NCBI RefSeq assembly: GCF_001865995.1
Contig: NZ_MLQQ01000001.1
Span: 744,001 to 808,000 of the forward strand
Length of the DNA: 64,000 nucleotides
Source of the DNA: Anaerobacillus arseniciselenatis
Lineage (GTDB): Bacteria; Bacillota; Bacilli; Bacillales; Anaerobacillaceae
Direction: 5' to 3'
The notes under the pieces were generated by a model. That model did not search any database and was not told the origin of the DNA. It worked only from the letters and a program-made list of their open reading frames with translations. A program made the position numbers and the translations under genes. How positions within the stretch are numbered: the first letter of the stretch is position 1; every line of letters starts with the position of its first letter. Positions 9,268 through 17,872 of this stretch are shown here, one piece after another.

Positions 9268-9612
9268 ATGGAATACACAATTATTACTTTATTTTCTTTA
9301 GCGATTATTTTATTCATTATTTCTTTTTTTAAAAAAGATCGAAATAAAGAAGTTGAAAAGCAAATAGAAAATTTTTCAATTACACTAATGCAAGAAATTT
9401 ACCAATTAAAAAAGAAAGTTAAAGTACTTGAAGAAGAAATTTTAATTGGACAAGATGAGCGCTACTTTACAGTTGATCAAACTTCATCTTCACAAACAAT
9501 TGACAGAGATAAAGTTTTATCTCTATACGAAGAAGGCTATTCACTTGATGAAATTGAAGACTTAACCAATTTAAGTCGTGAACAAATAGATCAACTTTTA
9601 AGTGAAGCTTAA
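9268..9612 (+). CDS. membrane-anchored coiled-coil protein with small C-terminal helix domain (hypothetical)
   Basis: 114 aa, family not recognised. An N-terminal membrane segment (about residues 4-20) is followed by KKDRNK, a charged coiled coil (about 28-62), and a C-terminal DNA-binding-like helical motif (VLSLYEEGYSLDEIEDLTNLSREQIDQLL) of the kind used to sense or order partners. Excellent ribosome site (GAGGAGGG, 6 nt). It is co-oriented with the LysM/MltG-like gene 32 bp downstream and likely forms an operon with it. Confidence 0.75.
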   Translation: MEYTIITLFSLAIILFIISFFKKDRNKEVEKQIENFSITLMQEIYQLKKKVKVLEEEILIGQDERYFTVDQTSSSQTIDRDKVLSLYEEGYSLDEIEDLTNLSREQIDQLLSEA

Positions 9613-9644
9613 AGCTCGTTATTCTTTATGAAGGGAGATTACAG

Positions 9645-10139
9645 ATGACCAAAAAAATGTTACAAGGTATTGCGGCTGGAATCATGCTAACTACCTTAAT
9701 CTTTGCATACAATTTTTATTTTACGAACAATTTTACCGTCATAAAAGATCAGCCAGATAACGTAATTGGTGAAGTTTCAGAAGAGGATATTGAGCAATAC
9801 TTAAAATCGCATAATTTGGTGGCGGTGGATAAACTTGAATATGAAGAGCTATTAAATTTGAAAAAAGTCGAAAAGGAAGAAGTTGAAAAAAACGACGAAG
9901 ATGGCCGTCAAGAAGAAGTAGTTGAAGACGATAGCATTAAAGAAGTTTTATTTGTGGTTGAACCTGGCACTAGTAGTGGGACTGTTGGCATAATGCTTGA
10001 AGAAGAAGGGTTGATTGATGATAGGCAGCAATTCGAAAACTATTTAAGTGACGCTGGACTAGAAACACAAATTAGAGCGGGAGAGTACTATCTGTCAACC
10101 GGTATGTCGTTAGAAGAAATCATTGAAAACCTCACCTGA
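9645..10139 (+). CDS. membrane-anchored MltG-type LysM-like domain protein, no catalytic domain
   Basis: 164 aa. A signal anchor occupies residues 5-26, then an acidic Glu/Asp/Lys-rich linker to about 103. The C-terminal 60 residues (VEPGTSSGTVGIMLEEEG, then AGEYYLSTGMSLEEIIENL) match the small LysM-like module that precedes the catalytic part of endolytic transglycosylase MltG/YceG. The YceG catalytic domain is absent and the frame ends cleanly, so this is probably a peptidoglycan-binding or adaptor protein outside the membrane (inference). AAGGGAG lies 7 nt before ATG. Confidence 0.75.
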   Translation: MTKKMLQGIAAGIMLTTLIFAYNFYFTNNFTVIKDQPDNVIGEVSEEDIEQYLKSHNLVAVDKLEYEELLNLKKVEKEEVEKNDEDGRQEEVVEDDSIKEVLFVVEPGTSSGTVGIMLEEEGLIDDRQQFENYLSDAGLETQIRAGEYYLSTGMSLEEIIENLT

Positions 10140-10189
10140 TTTTATCAACTCAAAACTTCTTATCATTTAAATTTCATAATACTAATCAG

Positions 10190-10240
10190 TGGGGGTGTCT
10201 CTAAATAAAGATCTAATTCTTTATTTGAAGACACCCCCAA
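10190..10240. terminator. GGGGTGTC hairpin after the MltG-like gene
   Basis: Outer stem GGGGGTGTCT / AGACACCCCC, then inner stem TAAATAAAGA / TCTTTATTTGA, loop about 6 nt. There is no strong T-run on the plus side, so termination is inferred from structure and place. It is the same style as 66-124 and 33539-33604. Confidence 0.45.
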
Positions 10241-10282
10241 TTTATGGTTATTATGAAATTCACTTCATTAGTAAACACTATA

Positions 10283-10395
10283 ATGTAATTCATAATGCTG
10301 ATTAAGCGCCACTAGATGTAGATGAATGTGGCTAGTTTATTCGCAAACTATATATTGCGTGATGTGGCTCATTTTTGGTAATTATGAAATTCACT
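10283..10395. repeat. MITE-like palindromic repeat, copy 2
   Basis: Inverted relative to copy 1: GCGCCACTAGATG ... AACTATATATTGCGTGATGTGGCTCATTTTTGGTAATTATGAAATTCAC. An extra terminal segment TTATGAAATTCACT occurs just before it (10251-10264), suggesting nested or repeated insertion. Its right end lies about 30 bp before the start of the next gene, so it may supply that gene's upstream region. Confidence 0.7.
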
Positions 10396-10427
10396 CTAAT
10401 GATAAAATCACAAAAAAGGAGTTTAAC

Positions 10428-10610
10428 ATGAAAGTCTTTGCAATTATAACCGTTGCCATTTTTGCGTTTCTAATTCTTCCGGTTCACTATTTAGTGTTTG
10501 TTAAGTTTACGCATGCTGTTGATTATCCAAAAACACCTTTAATTTTATTAGTTGCCATTGCCTTTCTCATTGCAATTTTCACAGCAGGGTACAATGAAAG
10601 TAAGGAATAA
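10428..10610 (+). CDS. small two-span membrane protein (60 aa, hypothetical)
   Basis: I do not recognise the family. Two hydrophobic helices (about residues 3-24 and 36-53) are joined by a short loop with HAVDYPKTP, and the tail is NESKE. The start is the ATG at 10428, preceded by AAGGAG at 6-7 nt. The reading frame stays open upstream to 10326, but that part is the MITE-like repeat and is not expected to be coding. Confidence 0.65.
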   Translation: MKVFAIITVAIFAFLILPVHYLVFVKFTHAVDYPKTPLILLVAIAFLIAIFTAGYNESKE

Positions 10611-10616
10611 AAAACA

Positions 10617-10730
10617 AGGGTATCCATAAGTATTATCGCCAAAAATAACTATTTAATATAGTATACCGTTTATACATTGGTCTATATTAAGTAGCTATTG
10701 GCGACTACACTTTGGATTCCCTTTGTATAT
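10617..10730. repeat. long imperfect inverted repeat between convergent genes
   Basis: Arms GGGTATCCA ... TATCGCCAA..TAACTATTTAATATA pair with TATATTAAGTAGCTATTGGCGA ... TGGATTCCC. It sits exactly between the convergent small membrane gene and pbpA, consistent with a bidirectional transcription stop, although no long T-run is present. Confidence 0.5.
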
Positions 10731-10735
10731 AATCC

Positions 10736-12859
10736 TTAGAATGAGTCTTCCTCTGTTTCTATTTCAATAAATTCAATTTCTTCCTCTAGATTCGGAAGTC
10801 TCGGACCATTTCTGTCATTTTCTAAACCAAAATATGCATCTAAAATGTTGCCTGAAATTGTGTTTGCTGGTCTTCCAATGCCGATACTCCCTCTACTGTC
10901 ATCGATTTTCAAATCGGGTACAATGACTACAAAAGCGACCTCTGGATTGTCGTACGGTGCATAACCAACAAAGATTTGATTATTCCCCCTTATTGCCTGC
11001 CCATTCCGATCCCTAATTACATTATTATGTGCATCTCTAACAAAGGTCAACTGCGAAGTACCTGTTTTTCCTGCGACTTTAAAAGAATTATTTGCAAGTG
11101 CTCTTGCTGTCCCTTGAGAACCATGCACGACAAGTCTAAAGCCTTCTTGAACTCTTTCAATGTAATCATCATTCATGTCTACTCGATTTAAAACGTTCGG
11201 GGAAAATTGTTTTACTACATTTCCAAGCTCCCCTTCTACAGTACTCGGTTCTCGAATTTCTCTAACTAAACGAGGTTGAATTCGATAGCCTCCATTGGCA
11301 ATCGTCGCTGTATACTGAGCAGTTTGTAAAGGTGTATAAGTGTCAAACTGTCCATAAGATAAATGGGCAAGGTTACCAATTTCTTGAATTCCACCGTTAA
11401 AACCAGAGCCTTCGGATGGAAGATCAATACCCGTTCTAATCCCTAAGCCAAGTTGATTAAAATAGTACCTCATAATATTATAGCCTTTTGGAATATTACC
11501 TGACCAACTATTAGTAGCGCGGTTATAAGTTCCTCCTAACGCCAAAGCAATTTCTGCCATATAAACGTTTGAAGAACGTTCAAGTGCTGTTAAATCATTG
11601 ATTCTCCCCATTGTCGTATGAGAACTTATTCTAGTACCACGAATATCTATCGTTCGATCGTTGATGATTTGCCCTGGAGATACAACCCCTGCTTCAAATC
11701 CAGTTAAAATAGTAGCTCCCTTTACTGCGGAACCCATTTCAAAACTATTATAAACGTTCCCTAATTCATAGGAAGTTAACTCTCCAGTAGTATTATTTTC
11801 TCTAAAGCCTGACATTGCTAAAATTTCCCCTGTATGCGGTTCAAGCATTAGTGCATAAGCTGCAGGGACTCCGACATAACCATCAATAGATCTTAGTCGG
11901 TCAATTTCTTCTATTACAATTTGTTCGACAGATTGCTGAAGCTCCATATCCAAGGTTAAAACTAAATCATTGCCTCGCTGCCCAGGCGTTTCAATAGGTT
12001 GATCTATCAAACGTCCAGATCCATCAAGGACATGTTCTAAAACTTCTTTTTCGCCCCTTAATACATCTTCATACTGTTGCTCTAATTGACTTGTTCCAAC
12101 TTGGTCACTGCGATAATATCCTCTTGATAAATAATAATCTACATTATCTCTTTGTATCGAACCGACATTACCAAATATCTGTCTAAAACTATTCCCATAT
12201 ACATAGTTCCGTTCTGCGTCCCTTATAATATCTACTCCAGGCAACTCAGATAAATGTTCTAGAACTCTAGCCGCTTCCACGTAAGTTACATCGGTGACCC
12301 GTTGAGGTGTATGAGCAAAGCCCCTATCAAACTCCCTTTTTATAGAAATTATTTCCATATCTTCTGTTGATAACTGCTCTAAATGCTCCTCTGAAATTCG
12401 ATCCAGTTGCAAACGATAAACAGCCATATGGTCATTATCTAATTCAGCAATTTCTTCCTGACTGACAAGGTTAACTGCCTCTTCAGGGTAAGTCAATATC
12501 CAGTAGTCTTTCATATCGCGTTCAGTAACTTTACTCGTGTCAACTTCAATTAATTCATTTAAACGCCTTGCAACGCGAAGTTTTTCATCATTTGAAACAT
12601 TCCTATTCGTATAAGTCAACATCAAGACAAGCCTATTTTCAACAATGGCATGGCCGTTCCGATCATACATAATTCCTCTCGGTGCTTCATTTTTTGCTAT
12701 GACATTAACAGTACGTTCAAGTTTTTGTTGGTATTGTTCTCCTTGTACAATTTGAACAACTCCTAAACGTAAAATAAGAGCAGAAAATAACAAAAAAACG
12801 ACAAAGAAAAGAATATTTAAACGGATAGGTATATGAGTTTTTTTCTTTTTTTTGCTCAT
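10736..12859 (-). CDS. pbpA: penicillin-binding protein 2A, class B transpeptidase
   Basis: Peptidoglycan D,D-transpeptidase acting outside the membrane. It has an N-terminal cytoplasmic KKKKK stretch and one anchor (about 13-33). The dimerisation domain with RGIMYDRNG (61-69) follows. The penicillin-binding domain has the active-site Ser377 in SAVK, the SSN motif at 429-431, and AGKTGTSQ near residue 595. 707 aa, full length for PBP2A/PbpH. Gene order sodA-yqgE-pbpA is the same as in B. subtilis, where this protein takes part in rod-shape wall synthesis. GGGAAGG lies 6 nt before ATG. Confidence 0.93.
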   Translation of the reverse strand: MSKKKKKTHIPIRLNILFFVVFLLFSALILRLGVVQIVQGEQYQQKLERTVNVIAKNEAPRGIMYDRNGHAIVENRLVLMLTYTNRNVSNDEKLRVARRLNELIEVDTSKVTERDMKDYWILTYPEEAVNLVSQEEIAELDNDHMAVYRLQLDRISEEHLEQLSTEDMEIISIKREFDRGFAHTPQRVTDVTYVEAARVLEHLSELPGVDIIRDAERNYVYGNSFRQIFGNVGSIQRDNVDYYLSRGYYRSDQVGTSQLEQQYEDVLRGEKEVLEHVLDGSGRLIDQPIETPGQRGNDLVLTLDMELQQSVEQIVIEEIDRLRSIDGYVGVPAAYALMLEPHTGEILAMSGFRENNTTGELTSYELGNVYNSFEMGSAVKGATILTGFEAGVVSPGQIINDRTIDIRGTRISSHTTMGRINDLTALERSSNVYMAEIALALGGTYNRATNSWSGNIPKGYNIMRYYFNQLGLGIRTGIDLPSEGSGFNGGIQEIGNLAHLSYGQFDTYTPLQTAQYTATIANGGYRIQPRLVREIREPSTVEGELGNVVKQFSPNVLNRVDMNDDYIERVQEGFRLVVHGSQGTARALANNSFKVAGKTGTSQLTFVRDAHNNVIRDRNGQAIRGNNQIFVGYAPYDNPEVAFVVIVPDLKIDDSRGSIGIGRPANTISGNILDAYFGLENDRNGPRLPNLEEEIEFIEIETEEDSF

Positions 12860-12927
12860 TTAAAACCTTCCCTTTCGTAATTAAAATTGAATCATAAAAC
12901 CATTATCACTATTTAGTTTGTAAAATG

Positions 12928-13079
12928 TCGGTCGCTTTTCTTTCGCTTCGCTGTAAAGCAACTGACCTCAATCACATCATGTTACGCTTCACCGAGAAAG
13001 CAACATGCGGCTTTGCGACGAGTAACCGCAGGAGCACCTTCTAACGAATTTTAGAGGCTCACTCAAGAAAAGCGACCGA
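12928..13079. repeat. variable-stem hairpin repeat, copy b (long form)
   Basis: Outer stem perfect over 15 bp (12928-12942 with 13065-13079; CGGTCGCTTTTCTT / AAGAAAAGCGACCG). The interior holds the long-form block ACTGACCTCAATCACATC ... GCTTTGCGACGAGTAACCGC ... GGAGCACCTTCTAACG, absent in short copies. It fills most of the gap between yqgE and pbpA. Confidence 0.8.
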
Positions 13080-13137
13080 GCATTCTTTTTCAGACAAAAT
13101 GATTCATCTTTTTATTATACTAAAAAATATAAGAATA

Positions 13138-13342
13138 GACACCTACTAAATAGGTGCCTTTATTGAATATACAATTATGAATTTTTACCATAAAAAACTT
13201 CGAAGCCCTCGCCCCCGCCAACTCAAAACTCAAAACTCAACATTCAACATTCAACATTCAACACTCAAAACTATAGAAGCATCATCGATTTATCCCACAA
13301 AATTTGTAATTTTTAATTTTGAATTGTAAATTGTACATTCAA
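13138..13342. other. hairpin plus low-complexity stretch after yqgE
   Basis: A CACCTA/TAGGTG hairpin (about 13141-13158) is followed by simple sequence (repeats of AACTCAAAACTCAA and CATTCAACATTCAACA, 13217-13272) and AT-rich DNA up to the yqgE stop. I see no gene. Confidence 0.5.
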
Positions 13343-14638
13343 TTAAACAGTTGAACCATCATTATCTCCCTCACCTAGCTTTTTATTTCTAGGCAGTGAA
13401 TATTCCTCTCCACCCTCGTCCGGCTTTTCAATATCCACTTTTCTAATGAATAAATAAAGGATTAAATGACCGGCTCCGAGTACTAATAGTAGCATCGGAA
13501 TGCCTTTCTCTTCGTTAAATAATGTCACTGTCAAAAGGAACAATAAAATCGAAAATATTCGGCCACTATTTAAAAACAGCTCTCTAACCACAATATATTC
13601 GACCCGCATTTCCGCTGCCTTCCAGCCTTTTCCGATTACATCATAAGTTAAAGAGATATAAGGAACGAGTAAAATTGGATAAGAAATAGAAATAGCTACC
13701 CCGTACATAATTAACCTTGTAAAGTTAAGTTCAAACACGATTAAAAATATAGCTAAATATAAACCGATCCCACCTAATAATATAGCTTTTTTTCGGAAAT
13801 GAGGTTTTATAAATCGGCCAACTATATAATAAGTAACAAAAGAAACGGCTGAAGCTACAAGGCCATATGTACCAATCGCTAACTCACTATTCGTTGCAAT
13901 ATATACCCAGACTACGATTACAAAAACAAAGGTCCCTTCACGCAATCCTTGGAAAAAGTGAGCATGCAATATATGTCTCCAGTTCGGGCTATTTTTACGC
14001 TCCTTCAGAATTCTTTTAAAGTCAAAGGTTCCAGTAGCAGGACGGCGCTTTAAAAAGAAGCTTAAAATGACAGCTCCTACAAAAAGAGTAAGTGATATTC
14101 CGAAAATAACTTTATATCCGGTTAACTTCTCCATACTCGTTATTAAAAATCCTGCTAAAATTGGTCCAATCATTCCTGCAAACGATGTTACCAATCCTAA
14201 AAATCCATTAAAGAAATCTCTCGTTTCAGGCTCTGTTATTTCAAACGTTAATACATTGAAAGCAAGCCAGTAAAAACCGAAACCAATACCAATCAATGCA
14301 CCTAAAAGTAATAAGTAACTATTAGCTTTTTCTCCAAGAAATAACACTGTGAAAAAGAAAACGGATAGGAAGGATACTCCTAGCCGTAAAACAATAACTC
14401 TGTCAATTTTTTTCGCCCATCTACCGGCTAATATAAAAGTGATCGGTTGCATAACGACAGATGCTAAATTATAAAGCGCAATATGAGTAAATTCTCCAGA
14501 TTGCTTCCATAAATAAACATTAACAAATGTGTTTGATAAAGCAATACTTAATGCATATAATCCACCAATGATTAAAAGTAGGGTTAAATCACGATTAACC
14601 TCTACCTCTCCTAAAAACTTTTTAAAAATTAGTTTCAT
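13343..14638 (-). CDS. yqgE: MFS-type membrane transporter YqgE
   Basis: 431 aa, about 12 hydrophobic segments, with the conserved short loop GRWAKKIDR after helix 2-3 typical of the major facilitator fold. The substrate is unknown. It lies between sodA and pbpA exactly as in B. subtilis, which supports orthology. The C-terminal tail (about 400-431) is acidic and hydrophilic and probably cytoplasmic. ATG start; the gene is separated from pbpA by the 483-bp repeat-rich gap, so co-transcription is doubtful. Confidence 0.85.
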   Translation of the reverse strand: MKLIFKKFLGEVEVNRDLTLLLIIGGLYALSIALSNTFVNVYLWKQSGEFTHIALYNLASVVMQPITFILAGRWAKKIDRVIVLRLGVSFLSVFFFTVLFLGEKANSYLLLLGALIGIGFGFYWLAFNVLTFEITEPETRDFFNGFLGLVTSFAGMIGPILAGFLITSMEKLTGYKVIFGISLTLFVGAVILSFFLKRRPATGTFDFKRILKERKNSPNWRHILHAHFFQGLREGTFVFVIVVWVYIATNSELAIGTYGLVASAVSFVTYYIVGRFIKPHFRKKAILLGGIGLYLAIFLIVFELNFTRLIMYGVAISISYPILLVPYISLTYDVIGKGWKAAEMRVEYIVVRELFLNSGRIFSILLFLLTVTLFNEEKGIPMLLLVLGAGHLILYLFIRKVDIEKPDEGGEEYSLPRNKKLGEGDNDGSTV

Positions 14639-14735
14639 TTCCGACGCCCCTTTACCATCTCACTCGTAGTTTGGCTCATATTTGCACCGTTATACGAAAT
14701 AAATGATAAATTTAAAAGCAACGCCTTATTCCACA

Positions 14736-14766
14736 CAAAAAGACTACTCAAAAAATTGAGCAGCCT
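14736..14766 (-). terminator. rho-independent terminator of sodA
   Basis: On the minus strand GGCTGCTCAA, TTTT loop, TTGAGTAGTC, then TTTTT. All ten pairs form if two G-U pairs are allowed. Confidence 0.75.
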
Positions 14767-14778
14767 TTTTTAAAAAAA

Positions 14779-15390
14779 TTATTTTGCACTGTTGTAACGT
14801 TTTGCAACTTCATCCCAATTAACAACATTCCAAAAAGCAGAAATGTAATCAGGACGTTTGTTTTGATAGTTTAAATAATAAGCATGTTCCCATACGTCTA
14901 AACCTAAAATAGGTGTTTTGCCTTCCATTACTGGAGTGTCTTGGTTTGGTGTACTAGTTACCGCAAGCTTACCATTATCGACAATTAACCAAGCCCAACC
15001 AGAACCAAATCTAGTTGCTCCCGCTTTTGCAAATTCTTCTTTAAATGCATCGAAACTTCCGAAAGTAGAATTAATTGCATCTAGAAGTTCACCCGTTGGC
15101 TCGCCTCCACCATTCGGAGACATTACTTCCCAGAATAATGTATGGTTAGCATGGCCACCACCGTTATTACGTACTGCAGTACGAATGCCTTCAGGTAAAG
15201 CATCTAAGTTGCTGATTAATTCTTCAAGACTTTTATCAGCTAAGTCAGCATGCCCTTCTAATGCGTTATTTAAGTTCGTTACATACGTGTTATGGTGTCT
15301 TCCATGGTGAATTTTCATAGTTTCTTCATCAATATGAGGTGCTAATGCATCAAATGCGTAAGGTAATTCAGGTAATGTAAACTTTGCCAT
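14779..15390 (-). CDS. sodA: superoxide dismutase (Mn/Fe)
   Basis: Disproportionates superoxide in the cytoplasm. The metal ligands are visible: the first His in [13 protein letters not shown], the second in the [11 protein letters not shown] helix, and the Asp and His in LDVWEHAYY. The Q-rich middle ([14 protein letters not shown]) is typical of Mn-SOD. 203 aa. The start is ATG at 15390 ([16 protein letters not shown]) with GAGGAGG 8 nt upstream; the open frame further upstream has no ribosome site. The gene has its own terminator. Confidence 0.96.
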   Translation of the reverse strand: MAKFTLPELPYAFDALAPHIDEETMKIHHGRHHNTYVTNLNNALEGHADLADKSLEELISNLDALPEGIRTAVRNNGGGHANHTLFWEVMSPNGGGEPTGELLDAINSTFGSFDAFKEEFAKAGATRFGSGWAWLIVDNGKLAVTSTPNQDTPVMEGKTPILGLDVWEHAYYLNYQNKRPDYISAFWNVVNWDEVAKRYNSAK

Positions 15391-15741
15391 TATAAATTCC
15401 TCCTCGAGTTCCAAAAATTAATTTTTGTAAATGAATTTCATTTAAGTAAATACATGTTTTAATTACTACTCTTACCACAAGTATTATACTGTTAATTCCT
15501 ACATTAGCAGATTTACCCTTTCCTTTCAAACAATAAACCTCGACTTTTATATTTTGGTTTATGTAACTACCGCCAATGTTTTTCTAGTTTTTAAACCCTC
15601 TTTTACTATACCCAAAAATTAGTTTAAATATGAAAGATTTTTAGCATTTTTTCGGTGTTTGACTTTTATAAATATATAGACATGCTTTTTTCAAATTATG
15701 AACTGCTATTTATATTAAAAAACGAAAGGAGGAAACTATGA
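15391..15741. other. divergent region between sodA and uppP
   Basis: 351 bp, AT-rich, no gene seen. On the minus strand TTGAAA (about 15530) with TAATGT 17 nt further is a possible sodA promoter. On the plus side TTTCAA, 16 nt, TATATT just before the uppP ribosome site is a weak candidate. No dispersed repeat is present. Confidence 0.4.
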
Positions 15742-16569
15742 ATGAACTGGGTTGAAGCACTAATTTTAGGCATCGTTCAAGGGTTATCTGAATTTCTTCC
15801 TATTTCTAGCTCTGCCCACCTTGTCATTGTTCAAAAGCTACTCAATATCCAAGTAGAGGGGAATCAATTAGAATTTGAAGTATTATTACATTTTGCATCC
15901 TTACTAGCTGTGACGATTTATTTCCGAAAAGATATATTCAATATTTTAAAAGGCTTTTTTACTTATTTACTTAAAAAGGATAAAAAATATAGGACAGAAT
16001 ATCGCTTCGGATGGTTAATCATATTTGCTACGCTGATTACAGCAATTTTAGGGAAGCTATTTCAAGATGTACTTGGGAGAAATATAACAAGTCCTGCAAC
16101 CATTGGAGTTTCATTAATAATAACAGGACTTTTTCTCATACTCATTGAGCATGGTGTAAAGCCTGGGCATCGGACTGTAAAAGAAATGACGTGGAGAGAC
16201 GGGTTAATCGTCGGTTTCGGCCAAGCACTAGCTGTGTTACCAGGAATATCGAGGGCAGGAAGTACATTAGTAACAGCCTTATGGTGTGGTCTTGAAAAAC
16301 AAACGGCAATCCGTTATTCATTTTTACTTTCGATACCACTTATTTTAGGAATATCTATTGTGGAAATTCCAGAAATGTCCCCACTATACTTCGAATTATA
16401 TTTTTATGAAACATTAATTGCGTTTGTGGCAAGTTTCCTTTTTGCAATTATTGGTATAAAATGGCTAATTACTATGGTAAACAAAACGAAACTTTCATAC
16501 TTTGCCGTTTATTGTATTTGCTTAGGAATTATCGTCTGGTTATTTATTCATGATTCTCAAGTTTTTTAA
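15742..16569 (+). CDS. uppP: undecaprenyl-diphosphatase UppP (BacA type)
   Basis: Integral membrane enzyme that dephosphorylates undecaprenyl diphosphate to recycle the wall lipid carrier; it can raise bacitracin tolerance. Signatures are LGIVQGLSEFLPISSSAHL at the N-terminus (catalytic EFLPxSSxAH) and ALAVLPGISRAGST (the Arg-Ser motif). 275 aa, about eight membrane spans. ATG with GGAGG 9 nt upstream; an earlier ATG at 15738 is out of frame. The 3' end overlaps the convergent HesB-like gene by 26 bp. Confidence 0.95.
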   Translation: MNWVEALILGIVQGLSEFLPISSSAHLVIVQKLLNIQVEGNQLEFEVLLHFASLLAVTIYFRKDIFNILKGFFTYLLKKDKKYRTEYRFGWLIIFATLITAILGKLFQDVLGRNITSPATIGVSLIITGLFLILIEHGVKPGHRTVKEMTWRDGLIVGFGQALAVLPGISRAGSTLVTALWCGLEKQTAIRYSFLLSIPLILGISIVEIPEMSPLYFELYFYETLIAFVASFLFAIIGIKWLITMVNKTKLSYFAVYCICLGIIVWLFIHDSQVF

Positions 16570-16870
16570 ACGCCATTTTATGGACAAAAACTTGATTTTT
16601 GCTGAACAGTTTAAGTCGTCCATTCACATAATCAATATTTAATTGATCATCGAAAAAGACGGTATGCTTTTTATACATGTATATAGGTATACCGTTTGTT
16701 TTTATTTGCTCTAGCATTTCAACATCTTTTTGCGAAGTAATAAATAAAACAGGAACTCCATTCACAGCACAACCACATCCATCAGTATCATAAAATAATA
16801 GAAGAGCACCTTCGCATTTTAAGTATTCATTTATGTAATTATGCGCCGCTTCAGTAAACAATATTTCCAT
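16544..16870 (-). CDS. HesB/IscA-like protein, YqkB family
   Basis: 108 aa. The motif FYDTDGCGCAVNGVPVL matches the YqkB subgroup of the HesB/IscA fold, with two of the usual cluster-binding Cys in GCGC and the third C-terminal Cys missing, as in that subgroup. The role in iron-sulfur assembly is family-level knowledge and uncertain for YqkB-type proteins. It is convergent with uppP, overlapping by 26 bp. Downstream of the tRNA cluster in the minus direction but with its own ATG. Confidence 0.75.
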   Translation of the reverse strand: MEILFTEAAHNYINEYLKCEGALLLFYDTDGCGCAVNGVPVLFITSQKDVEMLEQIKTNGIPIYMYKKHTVFFDDQLNIDYVNGRLKLFSKNQVFVHKMAFKKLENHE

Positions 16871-16971
16871 TCTTTAAACACCTTTCCAAGTTTTACACTA
16901 AATTAAAAAACGACCTATATGCTTATATAAATAATAAACACATAAATCGTTGGTTTCAATTAATAAGTTAA

Positions 16972-17064
16972 TGGCGGAGGAAGAGGGATTCGAACCCCCG
17001 CGCGGTTTAACCCGCCTGTCGGTTTTCAAGACCGATCCCTTCAGCCGGACTTGGGTATTCCTCC
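16972..17064 (-). tRNA. tRNA-Ser (TGA)
   Basis: Class II tRNA with long variable arm; acceptor GGAGGAA/TTCCTCC, T-loop GGTTCGAATCC, anticodon loop CTTGAAA giving TGA; CCA is encoded. Last of five tRNAs in the minus-strand cluster. Confidence 0.95.
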
Positions 17065-17071
17065 GTTTAAA

Positions 17072-17148
17072 TGGTGGACCCTGTAGGACTCGAACCTACG
17101 ACCAACCGGTTATGAGCCGGTTGCTCTAACCAACTGAGCTAAGGGTCC
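17072..17148 (-). tRNA. tRNA with CAT anticodon, probably tRNA-Ile2
   Basis: Acceptor GGACCCT, anticodon loop CTCATAA, encoded CCA. It resembles the Bacillus tRNA-Ile(CAU), in which C34 is changed to lysidine by TilS, more than the elongator Met tRNA (which is the other CAT tRNA at 17249-17325). Automatic calls may label it Met. Confidence 0.85.
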
Positions 17149-17164
17149 TTCTCTTATTTTTTTA

Positions 17165-17241
17165 TGGGGCGACTGATGGGAATCGAACCCACGAATGCCG
17201 GAGCCACAATCCGGTGCGTTAACCACTTCGCCACAATCGCC
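17165..17241 (-). tRNA. tRNA-His (GTG)
   Basis: Anticodon loop TTGTGGC; the extra 5' G (position -1) pairs with C73, the His identity element; CCA encoded. Confidence 0.95.
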
Positions 17242-17248
17242 AAAATAA

Positions 17249-17325
17249 TGGTAGCGGCGGAGGGGATCGAACCCCCGACCTCACGGGTATGAACCGTACG
17301 CTCTAGCCAGCTGAGCTACACCGCC
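17249..17325 (-). tRNA. tRNA-Met (CAT), elongator
   Basis: Acceptor GGCGGTG with the G1-T72 wobble, anticodon loop TTCATAC, CCA encoded; sequence nearly as in B. subtilis elongator tRNA-Met. Confidence 0.93.
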
Positions 17326-17330
17326 AAATT

Positions 17331-17405
17331 TGGCTCCACAGGTAGGACTCGAACCTACGACCGATCGGTTAACAGCCGATTGCTCTACCACTGAGCTACT
17401 GTGGA
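17331..17405 (-). tRNA. tRNA-Asn (GTT)
   Basis: Acceptor TCCACAG, anticodon loop CTGTTAA, CCA encoded. First tRNA of the operon, right after the promoter. Confidence 0.95.
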
Positions 17406-17426
17406 ATATTTTTAAGGACAAGATTT

Positions 17427-17456
17427 ATAGTAACATGTAGTTGTTATAATTGTCAA
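17427..17456 (-). promoter_or_regulatory. sigma-A promoter of the tRNA operon
   Basis: Minus strand TTGACA (17451-17456), 18-nt spacer, TACTAT (17427-17432), about 20 nt before tRNA-Asn. Confidence 0.7.
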
Positions 17457-17628
17457 CACTTTTTTATTTCCACTGAATGGAACGTTTTTTGTAAGACAAG
17501 AAAAAATATAACATAATTTTTTTTGTATAACAAGAGAATTTAAGAAATTTTATATAAAATAATATCATCCACTTTTTTCATACAAAACCCGCATGACGAT
17601 TAATCATCACCATCTAACATGAAAATTC

Positions 17629-17776
17629 CGGTCGATTTCCCTCACTGCGCTGTAAAGTTACTGACCTCAATCACACCTTGTGATACTTCTTAGCAAATTC
17701 ATCGTGCTGCTTTGCGACGAGTAACCGCAGGAGCACTCCGTTCCAGCTTTAGAGGCTTGTTCGGAAAAGTCGACCG
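17629..17776. repeat. variable-stem hairpin repeat, copy c (long form)
   Basis: Outer stem CGGTCGATTTCC / GGAAAAGTCGACCG (slightly imperfect). Interior is the long form with ACTGACCTCAATCACA and GCTTTGCGACGAGTAACCGCAGGAGCAC. Conserved spacers ATACAAAACCCGCATGACGAT (17580) and ATACAAAATCTTCATGATAA (about 17789) lie on both sides. It fills the gap between the tRNA promoter and the Na/Pi transporter. Confidence 0.75.
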
Positions 17777-17872
17777 TCTTTATTTTCATACAAAATCTTC
17801 ATGATAATCTCCGTCACCTTCTAATATAGAAATACTAGGAGGTGGCGGCGCCTAACCAACAAACCAACTATC

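Noticed and set aside
10326..10427. Open frame upstream of the 60-aa membrane gene
   Set aside because: This stretch is the end of a MITE-like repeat; the only good ribosome site precedes the ATG at 10428.
14918..15310. A 130-codon plus-strand frame inside sodA
   Set aside because: It is the complement of a clearly coding gene; no start signal; product without family features.
16970..17405. An integration (att) site in the tRNA cluster
   Set aside because: All five tRNAs are intact with encoded CCA, and no direct duplication of a tRNA 3' end was found nearby.
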